A stretch of DNA of 63,107 nucleotides from Gammaproteobacteria bacterium UBA5078 (GCA_002416505.1 DIAM01000008.1:2143-65249), one strand, 5' to 3'. Positions 32,594 through 42,632 are shown, counted from the stretch's first letter. The notes: generated by a model from the sequence alone, not told the origin. Made by a program: numbers and translations.

Positions 32594-34036
32594 ATGCCCG
32601 TGCAGGATAAGACTAAAGTAGCAATCATCGGCGCCGGGATCTCGGGCCTAGCCTGTGCCAGCCATTTGCAGGCTAAGGGCTCAACTGTGCGAGTGTTCGA
32701 CAAGAGTGCCGGCGTGGGCGGGCGGATGAGCACTCGGCGCGGGCCTACTTGGCAGTGCGATCATGGGGCGCAATATTTCACGGCTCGCAGTGCGCGGTTT
32801 CGAGCTGAGCTCGCGCGCTGGGAGGCAGCAGGTGTCGCGGGGCGTTGGGCTGCGCGCATAGGTGTGATCGATAGTCCGCAGGGCCCGTGGCGTGAAACAG
32901 GCGCGAACACCGAGCGCTATGTAGGAGTGCCCAGCATGACCGCGCCAGCGCAATTCTTAGCCGCCTCGTTGCCTGTGCAGCTAGACACGCATGTGGATGA
33001 TCTGAGGCGAGAGCCTAGCGGGTGGCGTCTACACGCACTAGGGCAAGGGTGGCAGGACGATCTCTATGATGCGGTAGTCCTCGCCTTGCCTGCGCCGCAA
33101 TCCAAAATCCTTCTGGCAAAAACTGCGCACACGTTTCTGGGGATTGTCGACGAGGTGCGCATGCGTCCGGCATGGGCGCTCATGATGCACTGCGATGAGT
33201 CCTTCGATCCCGGTTTCGATGCGGCTTTTGTAAACTGTGGGCCAATTCGATGGATCGCTCGCAATATGAGTAAGCCGCAACGTCAAGGAGAAGATGTGTG
33301 GCTACTCCATGCGAACGCGCAGTGGAGCGAGGCTCATCTCGACGCGCAGCCGAGCGCTGTAATAAAAATTCTCATCGAGGCGCTGCAAGAGTTCTGCCCT
33401 GTTTTAGTGCGCACTAGCGTGGTGCATCGCTGGCGGTATGCGGATACTCAAACCTCGCTCGGGCGCGATTACCTATGGGATGCGCGAATCGGCCTCGGTT
33501 TGTGTGGAGATTGGTTAAAAGAAGCGAAAGTGGAGGGCGCGTGGCGAAGTGCTGTCTGCTTGGCAGATGCGATGACGGGTGAGTTGGAAAATAATTGCTT
33601 AGACGTCGAATTAATATCGATCGAATTTTCGAGTTTTCTCTACGAGTCGGCACTCGTCCTTCGCAATGAGATTTTGCGAAAACCACTCGGACGCTCGCTC
33701 GATAATGATGACTTGAACGGTGAGAGCGAACAATTACATTACGGAATTATTTGTCAGGATAGAACGCTTGTCGCTTGCGTGAGTGTTAAAAATAATGGCG
33801 ATAAACGCTATAAAATAAGGCAAATGGCGGTTTCGGAGAGGTTTCAAGGCAAAGGCCTTGGCGCTAAGTTGCTCGCGCATGTCGAGCGCGAACTGATCGC
33901 GGGCGGTGCTAAAAAAATCAGCCTGCATGCGCGAGAATCTGCAATTACTTTCTATGAGAAACTCGGCTTTAGTTGTTGCGGAGAATTGTTTGATGAAGTA
34001 GGAATTTCGCATATAAAAATGGACAAAATAATTTGA
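32594..34036 (+). CDS. Renalase-like FAD oxidoreductase fused to a GNAT acetyltransferase domain
   Basis: A 480-residue two-domain protein. Residues 1 to about 330 are an FAD-dependent amine-oxidase-like domain: IIGAGISGLACASHL, then GVGGRMSTRR, then DHGAQYFTARS, and a C-terminal GLGLCGDWLKEAKVEGAWRSA that closes the FAD site. Residues from about 345 form a GNAT domain with FSSFLYESALVLRNEILRKPLG and the acetyl-CoA loop ERFQGKGLGAKLL. The last roughly 450 bases (33581 on) are visibly richer in A/T than the FAD part, so the fusion may have joined genes of different origin. AGAGGA precedes the ATG. Substrates are unknown. Confidence 0.85.
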   Translation: MPVQDKTKVAIIGAGISGLACASHLQAKGSTVRVFDKSAGVGGRMSTRRGPTWQCDHGAQYFTARSARFRAELARWEAAGVAGRWAARIGVIDSPQGPWRETGANTERYVGVPSMTAPAQFLAASLPVQLDTHVDDLRREPSGWRLHALGQGWQDDLYDAVVLALPAPQSKILLAKTAHTFLGIVDEVRMRPAWALMMHCDESFDPGFDAAFVNCGPIRWIARNMSKPQRQGEDVWLLHANAQWSEAHLDAQPSAVIKILIEALQEFCPVLVRTSVVHRWRYADTQTSLGRDYLWDARIGLGLCGDWLKEAKVEGAWRSAVCLADAMTGELENNCLDVELISIEFSSFLYESALVLRNEILRKPLGRSLDNDDLNGESEQLHYGIICQDRTLVACVSVKNNGDKRYKIRQMAVSERFQGKGLGAKLLAHVERELIAGGAKKISLHARESAITFYEKLGFSCCGELFDEVGISHIKMDKII

Positions 34037-34137
34037 AAAAATGGTTCTAACTTTCTGATTGTTCTTACGATGTTTCTCGATTGAAAAGTTGCAAATGTCA
34101 TAAAGTGTTACACGCGACCTATATTTGCCTGTTGTAA

Positions 34138-34167
34138 TTGAACTTTCCGTAAAAAATCCCCTACAAT
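34138..34167 (+). promoter_or_regulatory. Candidate sigma-70 promoter of the first paralogous receptor
   Basis: -35 TTGAAC (34138-34143) and -10 TACAAT (34162-34167), 18-base spacer, about 90 bases before the start codon. A CGCACCC (34173-34179) in the leader can pair with GGGTGCG (34222-34228). Confidence 0.5.
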
Positions 34168-34261
34168 CCTCGCGCACCCTGCTAGACATCCACACTTCCG
34201 ATTCGTAAAAAACGTTTAGAGGGGTGCGTGCTAATTAAAATAACTTAAGGGAGAAGACCGC

Positions 34262-37159
34262 GTGAATATCATTTTCAAGCGCAATAAGTTGTATCGTCTA
34301 TCACAGGCCGTCATGGCCATTTCCATCTTAGGAGTACCCGCAGCGGCTCTGGCTCAGAACAACGATGCCGAAGTAGAAGAAGTTGTGGTGACTGGATCCT
34401 ATATTCGCAATAGCGCATTCGCACAAGAAGCGAACGTCGCAACAGTGACTCAAGAAGATCTATACGAGTCTGGCGCCCCCTCTATTGGGCAATACATCCG
34501 CGACCTAACCTTTACTCAGAACACTGATACCGTGGCGAACGTGAATGCCGGGGCGGATGGTGGTCAGGATTCCACGGGCTCAACATTCAACCTGCGCGGT
34601 CTGGGCGAGAACTCCACACTGGTCCTTGCCGATGGCGTGCGCACCATCAACAGTACCGTTTCGACAATGTTCCCGGACATCGCATTGGGTCGCTTAGAGG
34701 TAGTGCTCGATGGTGGCTCGGCCCTGTACGGCTCCGACGCGGTGGCGGGCGTGGTCAACCTGATTCCTATCAAGGAATTCGATGGCGTGAAGGCGCGCAC
34801 CTATTACCAGCGCGACGAGAAAGCACAAGTCGAAGACTATGCTGCCGCCGTGTTGTGGGGCAAGTCATTCAGCAATGGCATCAACTATGTAGGCGCGATG
34901 GATGCGAGGCTGCAAGGTTCATTGATGACCTACGAGCGTATGCGCACGGCAGAGGTCGCCTACGGTTACTCCTCCTCGGGCAACCCTGGCGAGTACCGTC
35001 GTGTTAACGGGGCCACGCCGACAGTGGGTGGCGTTCATAACGGCACGATCGTCAGCCCAAGCCTGCGTGATCAGAGCTGCGGAACCTTCGGCACAGCCGA
35101 AGAGAATGCGCTTGGCGCACAGCGCAGCGGTCCGAGCGGATACCCAGTAGGGGCTTCGGGCTGTTACTGGTATTACACGCCGCAGTGGGACTTGCAAGGC
35201 GAGGCCAGCGAATACAATCTGTACAACAACGTCACCTGGGAAGCCAACGACAAGATAAATGTCGAGCTGACCATGAACCATAGCTACCGCGAAGTGCTGA
35301 ACCGCAATACCGGCACCTATGGCCAAAACACCAATAGCCGCAACGCATTGGTGGTGCCAGCTAGCCATCCAGCGAATCCCTATGGCTTCGATGTCGTGCC
35401 CTATAACTATCGACCCTTCACTCTGCTCGATCCAGAGAATTGGCCAAGCCATTTCGAGGAAATTACCGGTGCGCGTCTGCAGCCTGTGATGTATTACACG
35501 CAGCGCTACAAGGTCCAGGCAAACTTCGAGCTGGCAGGGAGCTGGAGTGGTTACACCTTCTACTCGCGCCAGTTCGATCGTCGTAACCAGGACGAGAAGC
35601 TATTGCACATCGGCAAGATGCAACAGGCACTTTTGGGCCAAGGTGGACCGAGCGGCAACGAATATTGGAACCCCTTCGGCTCCGCGGATCCTCGCTCCCC
35701 TTACTACAACGCCGCCACAACGCGTAATAGTCAGGAAGTGGTGGATTGGCTGTTCACCAACGTGGACAACGTGACCACCAACGAAGACGAGTTGGATATC
35801 TTCGAGGCCACCGTCACTGGCGAATTGTTCGACCTGCCGGCTGGACCAATGCAGATGGCGACAGGTTTCCAGATGCGCGATCGTTCCGAGTTCCTCGGTA
35901 ACAACCCGCTCGAGCTAATCGGTGCTGATTTCAACGTGAACATCGTCGATACGCCGCCGAGCAACGATACCTACTACAACAAGGTAGTGGCGGGTTTCAT
36001 TGAGCTCGAGATTCCAATTCTGGAGACACTGGCGGCGCAGGTTGCCGTGCGTCATGAGCAGTTCAAAGACTTCGGATTGGACGCCACGACTCCTAAAGTA
36101 TCGCTGCGTTGGGAAGCAACTCCCGAGTTGGCGATCCGCTACTCATGGGGCGAGAGCTTCTTGGCACCTACTGCAACTCAGGCTCGTCCATACGATCCTA
36201 ACGAAGGTTGTTCCGAGATATTCTTCGGCCTAGACAAGATCACCGGTGGACAGCTCACTGGTGGCGCGGGCTGTTCATCGGGCAATCCGAACCTGAAGCC
36301 AGAGACGTCTAACATGCAGAATCTTGGCTTCACTTGGGAGCCGGGCGGTGCGTTAGATGGCCTGAGTGTGAGCCTGGATTACCAGACGATCGAGTACACA
36401 GACCGTATCCGTACGCTGAGTAACGATGAGACTGTGAATGGTCAGTTTACGCGTATGCTGCAGGCGATTGGCTCGAGCGAGGCGGCCTATAGCTCTACCC
36501 CCGGTTCTGCAACAAGAACCGCAGCGAATGCCTGGTTGGCGACTCAAGACAATACCGGTGCCAGTGGCGTTATCCGTGACCGTACTAGTGGTCAGGTGCT
36601 ACGCGTAATCCGTCAGGCGAACAACATCTCCACGGTGTGGATCGATCTGTATGACGCGAAAATCGACTATCGATTCTCTACCGACAACTGGGGTACTTTC
36701 GCGACCGGCCTGAGCGTGTCTTATTTCACCAACTATGAGTATGAAGACCTGTTCGGTGGCATCAAAGACGCCTTGGGTTACCAGAATGCCAACAGCGGCG
36801 TTGTGCCTCCTCTGCCAAAGGCAAAGGGTCAGGTGCGCGGCAATTGGTTCATGGGCAATCACAGCGCATCTTTGATGGCGTCCTATCAGGGCAGCGTGAT
36901 ATTCGATGACACGGTGAACAATCTGTTCTCGAAGTTCCCAGCGGATCGCATCATCGAAGATCAGTGGACCGTGAATGCGCAGTACGGCTACATCCTCAAC
37001 GACTTCTTCGGCAGCGAAGTGTCTTTGAGTGGCGGTATCCGCAACCTGTTCAATCAGGTGCCGCAACGCTTGCCGATCCTCGGTGGTTTCGAGAGTCGTC
37101 TCCAGCAGCCATGGGGGCGTCAGTTCTGGATGTCTATCGATTGGACGCCTGACTTCTAA
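34262..37159 (+). CDS. TonB-dependent receptor, paralog A
   Basis: A 965-residue outer-membrane receptor. Start is GTG at 34262 with GGGAGA seven bases upstream. A signal peptide of about 31 residues ends ALAQN, then the TonB box EVEEVVVTGSYIR, plug phrases FNLRGLGENSTLVLADG and GSALYGSDAVAGVVN, and a long barrel ending SIDWTPDF with a C-terminal phenylalanine. It is highly similar over its full length to the receptor at 39680. Differences gather in the region around residues 245-275 (paralog A reads NGATPTVGGVHNG), probably an extracellular loop. A terminator follows at 37187. Confidence 0.95.
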   Translation: MNIIFKRNKLYRLSQAVMAISILGVPAAALAQNNDAEVEEVVVTGSYIRNSAFAQEANVATVTQEDLYESGAPSIGQYIRDLTFTQNTDTVANVNAGADGGQDSTGSTFNLRGLGENSTLVLADGVRTINSTVSTMFPDIALGRLEVVLDGGSALYGSDAVAGVVNLIPIKEFDGVKARTYYQRDEKAQVEDYAAAVLWGKSFSNGINYVGAMDARLQGSLMTYERMRTAEVAYGYSSSGNPGEYRRVNGATPTVGGVHNGTIVSPSLRDQSCGTFGTAEENALGAQRSGPSGYPVGASGCYWYYTPQWDLQGEASEYNLYNNVTWEANDKINVELTMNHSYREVLNRNTGTYGQNTNSRNALVVPASHPANPYGFDVVPYNYRPFTLLDPENWPSHFEEITGARLQPVMYYTQRYKVQANFELAGSWSGYTFYSRQFDRRNQDEKLLHIGKMQQALLGQGGPSGNEYWNPFGSADPRSPYYNAATTRNSQEVVDWLFTNVDNVTTNEDELDIFEATVTGELFDLPAGPMQMATGFQMRDRSEFLGNNPLELIGADFNVNIVDTPPSNDTYYNKVVAGFIELEIPILETLAAQVAVRHEQFKDFGLDATTPKVSLRWEATPELAIRYSWGESFLAPTATQARPYDPNEGCSEIFFGLDKITGGQLTGGAGCSSGNPNLKPETSNMQNLGFTWEPGGALDGLSVSLDYQTIEYTDRIRTLSNDETVNGQFTRMLQAIGSSEAAYSSTPGSATRTAANAWLATQDNTGASGVIRDRTSGQVLRVIRQANNISTVWIDLYDAKIDYRFSTDNWGTFATGLSVSYFTNYEYEDLFGGIKDALGYQNANSGVVPPLPKAKGQVRGNWFMGNHSASLMASYQGSVIFDDTVNNLFSKFPADRIIEDQWTVNAQYGYILNDFFGSEVSLSGGIRNLFNQVPQRLPILGGFESRLQQPWGRQFWMSIDWTPDF

Positions 37160-37186
37160 TCGAGTGAACGTTTAGGAAGTACATGA

Positions 37187-37209
37187 GGGGGCCTATGGCC
37201 CCCTTTTTT
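37187..37209 (+). terminator. Rho-independent terminator after receptor A
   Basis: GGGGGCC (37187-37193), loop TAT, GGCCCCC (37197-37203), then six T residues. It nearly matches the terminator after receptor B, consistent with a duplication that included the 3' flank. Confidence 0.88.
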
Positions 37210-37272
37210 ATGCTGCTGTGAAACACGATGCGAGATGACGGAGATTATGCAGTGGCTAAAGGCCGGAGTGGA

Positions 37273-39357
37273 TTAGAGCGACAAGCCTTCCATCGGACTG
37301 CTGTACGAGGCGGTGCTGTGCAGGCAGCTATAACAGATGTCGCTGTGATCCCAGAGGTTGTTTCGGGTAAAACGCAACTCGGCGGCATAGGCTGCCTTAG
37401 ACTCGTCGCTAAGATCGATGCCGGTGACGGACGACATCTCTAAAATCCCTTCCATTAATTGTCGCTGCCAAGAGATGCCCATGCCGAGATCGTCGAGTAT
37501 GTTGGCATAGCGACGGTCCGCGAGAACTTGGTCAGGAAAGAAGATGCGCACGAAGCTTAGCCAGCTGAAGAGGCGTCGCGTCTCTGCTGCGTTTAAGTTG
37601 GACCATTTCTCGATGCCGGTATCGACATCCCCAAGGATGAACGCCTTGGCGCCTAGGCTGAAGTTGAAGTCTGGATTGTCACTGTTGCTTGCCTCGAAGG
37701 CATCGCCAGCGGGGAGGGAGCTACCATAAAGCGCACTAATAACGACTTGGCTTAACATCGTAGTGGGCCCCTCTTCATCGAGCTCCAATTGCCTGGCCAG
37801 GTATTCGATGGCCTGTTCCTTATCTCCCAAGAAAGCATAGCTACGCGACAGGCTTCCCAATATCCCTAGATGAGAAGGCTTGTCCAGCAATTGCTGCTTC
37901 TTCAAGGTGATAAGGTCTTGGGGCCTGTCGATATTGGTACGGTAGCTCCATGTGGCGTCCGGAGAGACCTCGAAGGGCCTCTCGTCAGGCACATAGCTTA
38001 GAAAATCCTGAGCCTCGCGGAATAGTTTGGCACCGGTAAGCAATAGCGAGTAGTGGGAGAGCGCGAAATCGGGTGGATCGCCCTCTAAGATCAGGGCCCG
38101 CACGTTCGCCTCGATGAGATCTTGATTATTGCCGTCCACTCGCAAGGCGAGGATCTGTGTGGCCTTGGCGTTCTGAGATTCGGGGTCGATACGCAGCAGC
38201 TCTTGTAAGGCCAAATTAACGAGTCTGCGCATCTCGGTGGCGGTCTCGGGCAGGCTATACAGTGCCATCTTCGTGGCTACGGCGGCTAAGCCCAGATAGG
38301 CGTTGCTGAAATCGGCGTCTTGCTCGATGGCGAACTGATAATTCTCGATCGAAGCACGGAAGCTGGCGTGATTCGAGGAATTGGCATAGAACTCCGCCTT
38401 TAGGAATGCGTCGTAAGCCAGTGCGCTATTAGTTCCCCAGTCGTGCATGTCTTTGCGCATATCCTCGTCTAGGAAAATGCGCAGCGCTATCGCCACGTGC
38501 TGCACGATATCGTCTTGAATATTGAAGATCTGTTCGGAGCTGAAATTGAACTGATCCGAGAACAAGATGGCATTACTCTTCGCGTCATTGAGATTGACCT
38601 GGACGCGGTGTTCGCCATTGATTTCTTGGATGGTGCCGTTGAGCAAATAGTCGACACTATCCTGCTGACTATAACTACCTTGATTGACGATCACCTGAGC
38701 GTTGGGAAGTTTGCTCAAACGCGAGACAAGGCTGCCTGGCAATTGCTTAGAGAGATAGACCGCGCTAGGGGCAAGATTGATGGTCTCGAAGGCTTGCACC
38801 AATAAAGTGCGCTGCGTAGAGGCTTCTGCGTTTGGTGCCTTGAAAAAATCGCTACTGAGGAATAGCGCCAAGACGCTCATGCCAAGAAAGGCAGCGAGTG
38901 TTGCAAATCTTAGATAAGCATTTTTAAAAATCGAGTGAGTGTTCGCTTTATTATCTGTGGTCGATTTTTCCGTGGCCTTAATATTATTTATGACGGGCTT
39001 CGCCAATAAACAGTAGCCACGTTTGGGGTAGGTCTTGATGTAGATCGGTTTGGAGGCCTTGTCCCCGAGGGCGGCGCGCAACTCCGCGATGATATTGTGC
39101 ACAGCATGGTCTGAGCGTACCGATTTGCTCCAAAACAAATCGAGTAACTCATTGGAACTTACCACTTTTTTTGGATGCTCTAACAAATGCATCAGCACTT
39201 CCATGCCGCGTGGATTGATGCGGACTTCGGTGCCTGATTTCAGATTCCGCAAGCTGCAAGTTTCTGAAAAAACCTGCCAGTCGAGTAAGGTGATTGCGGC
39301 TTGAGAATCGTTAGAGCTGTTAGTGGTCTGCTTGGAAATATCTGCCAAGAAGGTCAT
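37273..39357 (-). CDS. CadC-like membrane transcription regulator with TPR-like sensor domain
   Basis: About 694 residues from the ATG at 39357 (a longer reading to 39450 is possible; neither ribosome site is strong). Residues about 20-120 are an OmpR/CadC-type winged helix: VRINPRGMEVLMHLLEH, then SNELLDLFWSKSVRSDHAVHN, and KTYPKRGYCLLAKP. One membrane helix (FATLAAFLGMSVLALFLSS, near residue 150) is followed by a large periplasmic region with TPR-like helices. Such proteins sense envelope or nutrient signals and bind DNA while still in the membrane. It sits between the two receptor paralogs and is divergent from receptor B, so control of one or both is likely. Confidence 0.88.
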   Translation of the reverse strand: MTFLADISKQTTNSSNDSQAAITLLDWQVFSETCSLRNLKSGTEVRINPRGMEVLMHLLEHPKKVVSSNELLDLFWSKSVRSDHAVHNIIAELRAALGDKASKPIYIKTYPKRGYCLLAKPVINNIKATEKSTTDNKANTHSIFKNAYLRFATLAAFLGMSVLALFLSSDFFKAPNAEASTQRTLLVQAFETINLAPSAVYLSKQLPGSLVSRLSKLPNAQVIVNQGSYSQQDSVDYLLNGTIQEINGEHRVQVNLNDAKSNAILFSDQFNFSSEQIFNIQDDIVQHVAIALRIFLDEDMRKDMHDWGTNSALAYDAFLKAEFYANSSNHASFRASIENYQFAIEQDADFSNAYLGLAAVATKMALYSLPETATEMRRLVNLALQELLRIDPESQNAKATQILALRVDGNNQDLIEANVRALILEGDPPDFALSHYSLLLTGAKLFREAQDFLSYVPDERPFEVSPDATWSYRTNIDRPQDLITLKKQQLLDKPSHLGILGSLSRSYAFLGDKEQAIEYLARQLELDEEGPTTMLSQVVISALYGSSLPAGDAFEASNSDNPDFNFSLGAKAFILGDVDTGIEKWSNLNAAETRRLFSWLSFVRIFFPDQVLADRRYANILDDLGMGISWQRQLMEGILEMSSVTGIDLSDESKAAYAAELRFTRNNLWDHSDICYSCLHSTASYSSPMEGLSL

Positions 39358-39563
39358 GACATTAACGCCGCTCTTTGTGCTTAAGTTTTTGTTATAAGCG
39401 AATCTAACAGAATTCGATCTGCAATCCCATGATTGATGTCGCCTCGTCATCAGTCGTTAAAAATATCTTCATATTTCAGATAGATAAAATTCTATGATTT
39501 ATTTTGGAGACTTTTTGGAGGGAGGGGTTTCCGGGTAGTTGCTATGGTAGTCAGTGGTGGCAA

Positions 39564-39605
39564 TGCCAGCGCCCCGCATCTTTGCTGGCAGTACTACGCC
39601 CCGCA
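39564..39605. promoter_or_regulatory. Inverted and direct repeats upstream of receptor B, candidate operator
   Basis: TGCCAGC (39564-39570) and GCTGGCA (39584-39590) form an inverted repeat with centres 20 bases apart. CGCCCCGCA occurs twice (39570-39578 and 39597-39605), 27 bases apart. They lie between the divergent regulator and receptor B, a natural place for CadC-like binding. The rest of 39358-39679 shows no gene. Confidence 0.4.
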
Positions 39606-39679
39606 GTGAACTCAAAAGGTTCCTTAGAGAGAAGAAGTAATGACATAGCAAAAACTACAATTATATGGGAGATACAAAC

Positions 39680-42580
39680 TTGACTACGCAATTTAGACGC
39701 AACCGGCTCTTTCGCTTGAGCCAGGCCGTAATGGCCATCTCCGTAATCGGATTGCCCGCAGCCTCTTTAGCTCAGAACAGCGATGCCGAAGTAGAAGAAG
39801 TTGTGGTGACTGGATCCTATATCCGCAACAGCGCTTTCGCACAGGAAGCCAACGTAGCCACCGTGACTCAAGAAGACCTGTTCGAGTCTGGTGCGCCCTC
39901 TATCGGTCAATATATCCGCGACCTTACATTTACTCAAAATACAGATACCGTGGCCAACGTCAATGCCGGACAAGATGGCGGTCAGGATTCCACAGGCGCC
40001 ACATTCAACCTGCGTGGCCTTGGCGAGAACTCCACACTGGTCCTTGCCGATGGCGTACGGACGATCAATAGTGTCGTAGGCACAATGTTCCCCGATATCG
40101 CCTTGAACCGACTGGAAGTGGTTCTCGACGGCGGTTCGGCCCTATATGGTTCCGACGCGGTAGCCGGTGTCGTGAATATGATTCCTATCAAGGAATTCGA
40201 TGGCATCAAGGCTCGCACCTATTATCAGCGTGACGAAGAGGCGCAGGTGGAAGACTACTCTGCCTCTGTAATGTGGGGTAAGTCCTTCAGCAATGGCATC
40301 AATTACGTCGGCGCACTGGACGGCTCGCACAAAGGCTCCTTGATGACCTATGAGCGTCCTCGTACTGCGGAAGTAGCCTATGGCTACTCCTCCTCTGGCA
40401 ACCCAGGGGTCTATCGCCAGGTCACTGGCGCAAACCCAGTGGTAAATGGTGTGCACGGCGGAAGCGTTACTGGTGGGAGCTTGGTCGACCCGAGTTGCGG
40501 CACCTTCGGCACTGCTGAAGAGCAAACGCTAGGCGGGCAGCGCAGCGGCCCAAGTGGCTATCCGGTAGGTAGCACCGGCTGCTACTGGTACTACACCCCA
40601 CAATGGGACCTACAGGGTGAGACGAGCGAGTACAACCTGTACAACAACATCACTTGGGAGGCGAACGAGAATCTGAACCTAGAGTTCACGATGAACCAGA
40701 GCTTCCGCAAGGTGCAGAACCGCAACACGGGCACCTATGGCCAGAACACCAATAATCGAAATGCCTTAGTAGTGGCCGAGGATCATCCGGCGAACCCTTA
40801 CGGATTCGATGTTGTGCCTTACAACTTCCGTCCGTTCACGCTGCTCGATCCCGAGAACTGGCCAAGCCATTTCGAGCCAATCACAGGGGCTCGCCTGCAG
40901 CCAGTGATGTATTACACGCAGCGTTATAAGGTACAGGCGAACTTCGAACTAAGCGGCTCATGGAGTGGATATACCTACTACTCCCGTCAATTCGATCGTC
41001 GTAATGCCGACGAGAAGCTCCTACATATCGGCAAGATGCAGCAGGCATTGGCCGGGCAGGGCGGTCCGAATGGCAATGAATACTGGAACCCCTTTGGTTC
41101 GGCAGATCCACGCTCTCCCTACTATGACGAGGCCACTACGCGTAACAGTCAGGAGCTAGTCGATTGGCTATTCACGAATGTAGACAACGTCACGACGAAT
41201 GAGGACGAGCTCGATATCTTTGAGGCGACAGTCTCTGGCGAGGTTCTCCAACTGCCGGCGGGCGCCCTGCAGATGGCCACCGGCTTCCAGATGCGGGACC
41301 GCTCAGAGTTCCTCGGCAATAACCCGCTGGAGCTGCGCAGCCAGGACTATAACGTCAACATCGTCGATACCCCGCCTTCGGACGACACTTACTTCAATAA
41401 GGTTGTGGCAGGCTTCGTAGAGCTGGATATCCCGATCTTGGAGAATGTAGCGGCGCAAGTGGCAGTACGCCATGAGCAGTTCAAGGACTTCGGTCTGTCC
41501 GCAACGACTCCGAAAGTGGCACTGCGTTGGGAAGTGACTCCGGAGTTGGCTGTACGCGGCTCGTGGGGCGAAAGCTTCCTAGCCCCAACGGCATCACAGG
41601 CTCGCCCTTACGATCCGAACGAAGGTTGTTCCGAGATTTTCTTCGGTCTGGATAAGATCACCGGCGGACAGCTTACCGGTGGTGCCGGTTGCTCCTCGGG
41701 CAACCCAAACCTGAGCCCAGAAACCTCGGTCATGAAGAACCTTGGATTCACTTGGGAGCCGGGCGGCGCATTGGACGGTTTGAGCCTGAGCCTGGACTAC
41801 CAGACGATCGAGTACACCGATCGTATCCGCACGCTGAGCAACCCAGAAACTGTCGATGCGCAATTCACGCGCATGGTCCAGGCGATCGGTTCTTCCGAAG
41901 AGGCATATGATCCAACTCCCGGATCCGCAACTCGCATCGCGGCGAACTCCTGGTTGGCCTCGCAGGACAACACCGGTGCGGGTGGCGTCATCCGCGACTT
42001 GGCGGGTAATCAGTCAGTGCTGCGCGTAATTCGTCAGGCGAACAACATCTCTACGGTATGGATCGATCTGTTCGACGGTAAGATCGACTACCGTTTCAGC
42101 ACTGACAGCTGGGGCACGTTTGCCACGTCTCTGAGCGCTTCTTACTTCAGCAAATACGAATACGAAGACCTGTTCGGTGGTGTGAAAGACGCACTGGGCT
42201 ATCAGAATGCGAACAGCGGTGTGGTACCGCCACTGCCTAAGGTTAAGGCGCAACTGCGCGGTAACTGGTTCATGGGCAATCAGTCAGCTTCATTGACTGC
42301 GGCCTACCAGCACAGCGTCATCTTCGATGACTCGGTGAATAACCTGTTCTCGAAGTTCCCAGCCGACGATGTGATTGAGGCGCAGACGATCGTGAATGCG
42401 CAGTACGCATATGCCTTCAACGACCTCTTCGGTAGCGAAGTAGTGGTCAGTGGTGGCATACGCAATCTGTTCAATCAGCTGCCGCAGCGCTTGCCGATTC
42501 TCGGAGGTTTCGAGAGCCGTCTGCACCAGCCTTGGGGCCGTCAATTCTGGCTATCTGTAGATTGGGCACCAGGGTTCTAA
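39680..42580 (+). CDS. TonB-dependent receptor, paralog B
   Basis: A 966-residue outer-membrane receptor. Start is placed at TTG 39680 (MTTQFRRNRLFRLSQ), because GGGAGA lies seven bases upstream exactly as in paralog A; the ATG at 39665 overlaps that ribosome site. Signal peptide, TonB box EVEEVVVTGS, plug and barrel match paralog A almost throughout, while codons differ at many silent positions, so the duplication is not recent or the copies are kept alike by selection. The loop around residues 245-275 differs (NPVVNGVHGGSVTGGS). It ends SVDWAPGF. A terminator follows directly. Confidence 0.95.
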   Translation: MTTQFRRNRLFRLSQAVMAISVIGLPAASLAQNSDAEVEEVVVTGSYIRNSAFAQEANVATVTQEDLFESGAPSIGQYIRDLTFTQNTDTVANVNAGQDGGQDSTGATFNLRGLGENSTLVLADGVRTINSVVGTMFPDIALNRLEVVLDGGSALYGSDAVAGVVNMIPIKEFDGIKARTYYQRDEEAQVEDYSASVMWGKSFSNGINYVGALDGSHKGSLMTYERPRTAEVAYGYSSSGNPGVYRQVTGANPVVNGVHGGSVTGGSLVDPSCGTFGTAEEQTLGGQRSGPSGYPVGSTGCYWYYTPQWDLQGETSEYNLYNNITWEANENLNLEFTMNQSFRKVQNRNTGTYGQNTNNRNALVVAEDHPANPYGFDVVPYNFRPFTLLDPENWPSHFEPITGARLQPVMYYTQRYKVQANFELSGSWSGYTYYSRQFDRRNADEKLLHIGKMQQALAGQGGPNGNEYWNPFGSADPRSPYYDEATTRNSQELVDWLFTNVDNVTTNEDELDIFEATVSGEVLQLPAGALQMATGFQMRDRSEFLGNNPLELRSQDYNVNIVDTPPSDDTYFNKVVAGFVELDIPILENVAAQVAVRHEQFKDFGLSATTPKVALRWEVTPELAVRGSWGESFLAPTASQARPYDPNEGCSEIFFGLDKITGGQLTGGAGCSSGNPNLSPETSVMKNLGFTWEPGGALDGLSLSLDYQTIEYTDRIRTLSNPETVDAQFTRMVQAIGSSEEAYDPTPGSATRIAANSWLASQDNTGAGGVIRDLAGNQSVLRVIRQANNISTVWIDLFDGKIDYRFSTDSWGTFATSLSASYFSKYEYEDLFGGVKDALGYQNANSGVVPPLPKVKAQLRGNWFMGNQSASLTAAYQHSVIFDDSVNNLFSKFPADDVIEAQTIVNAQYAYAFNDLFGSEVVVSGGIRNLFNQLPQRLPILGGFESRLHQPWGRQFWLSVDWAPGF

Positions 42581-42606
42581 GAAGTGTTTGCTTAGACGAA
42601 TAGGAA

Positions 42607-42630
42607 GGGGGCCGTTGGCCCCCTTTTTTT
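42607..42630 (+). terminator. Rho-independent terminator after receptor B
   Basis: GGGGGCC (42607-42613), loop GTT, GGCCCCC (42617-42623), then seven T residues. It lies only 2 bases from the 3' end of the convergent methyltransferase gene. Confidence 0.88.
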
Positions 42631-42632
42631 GT

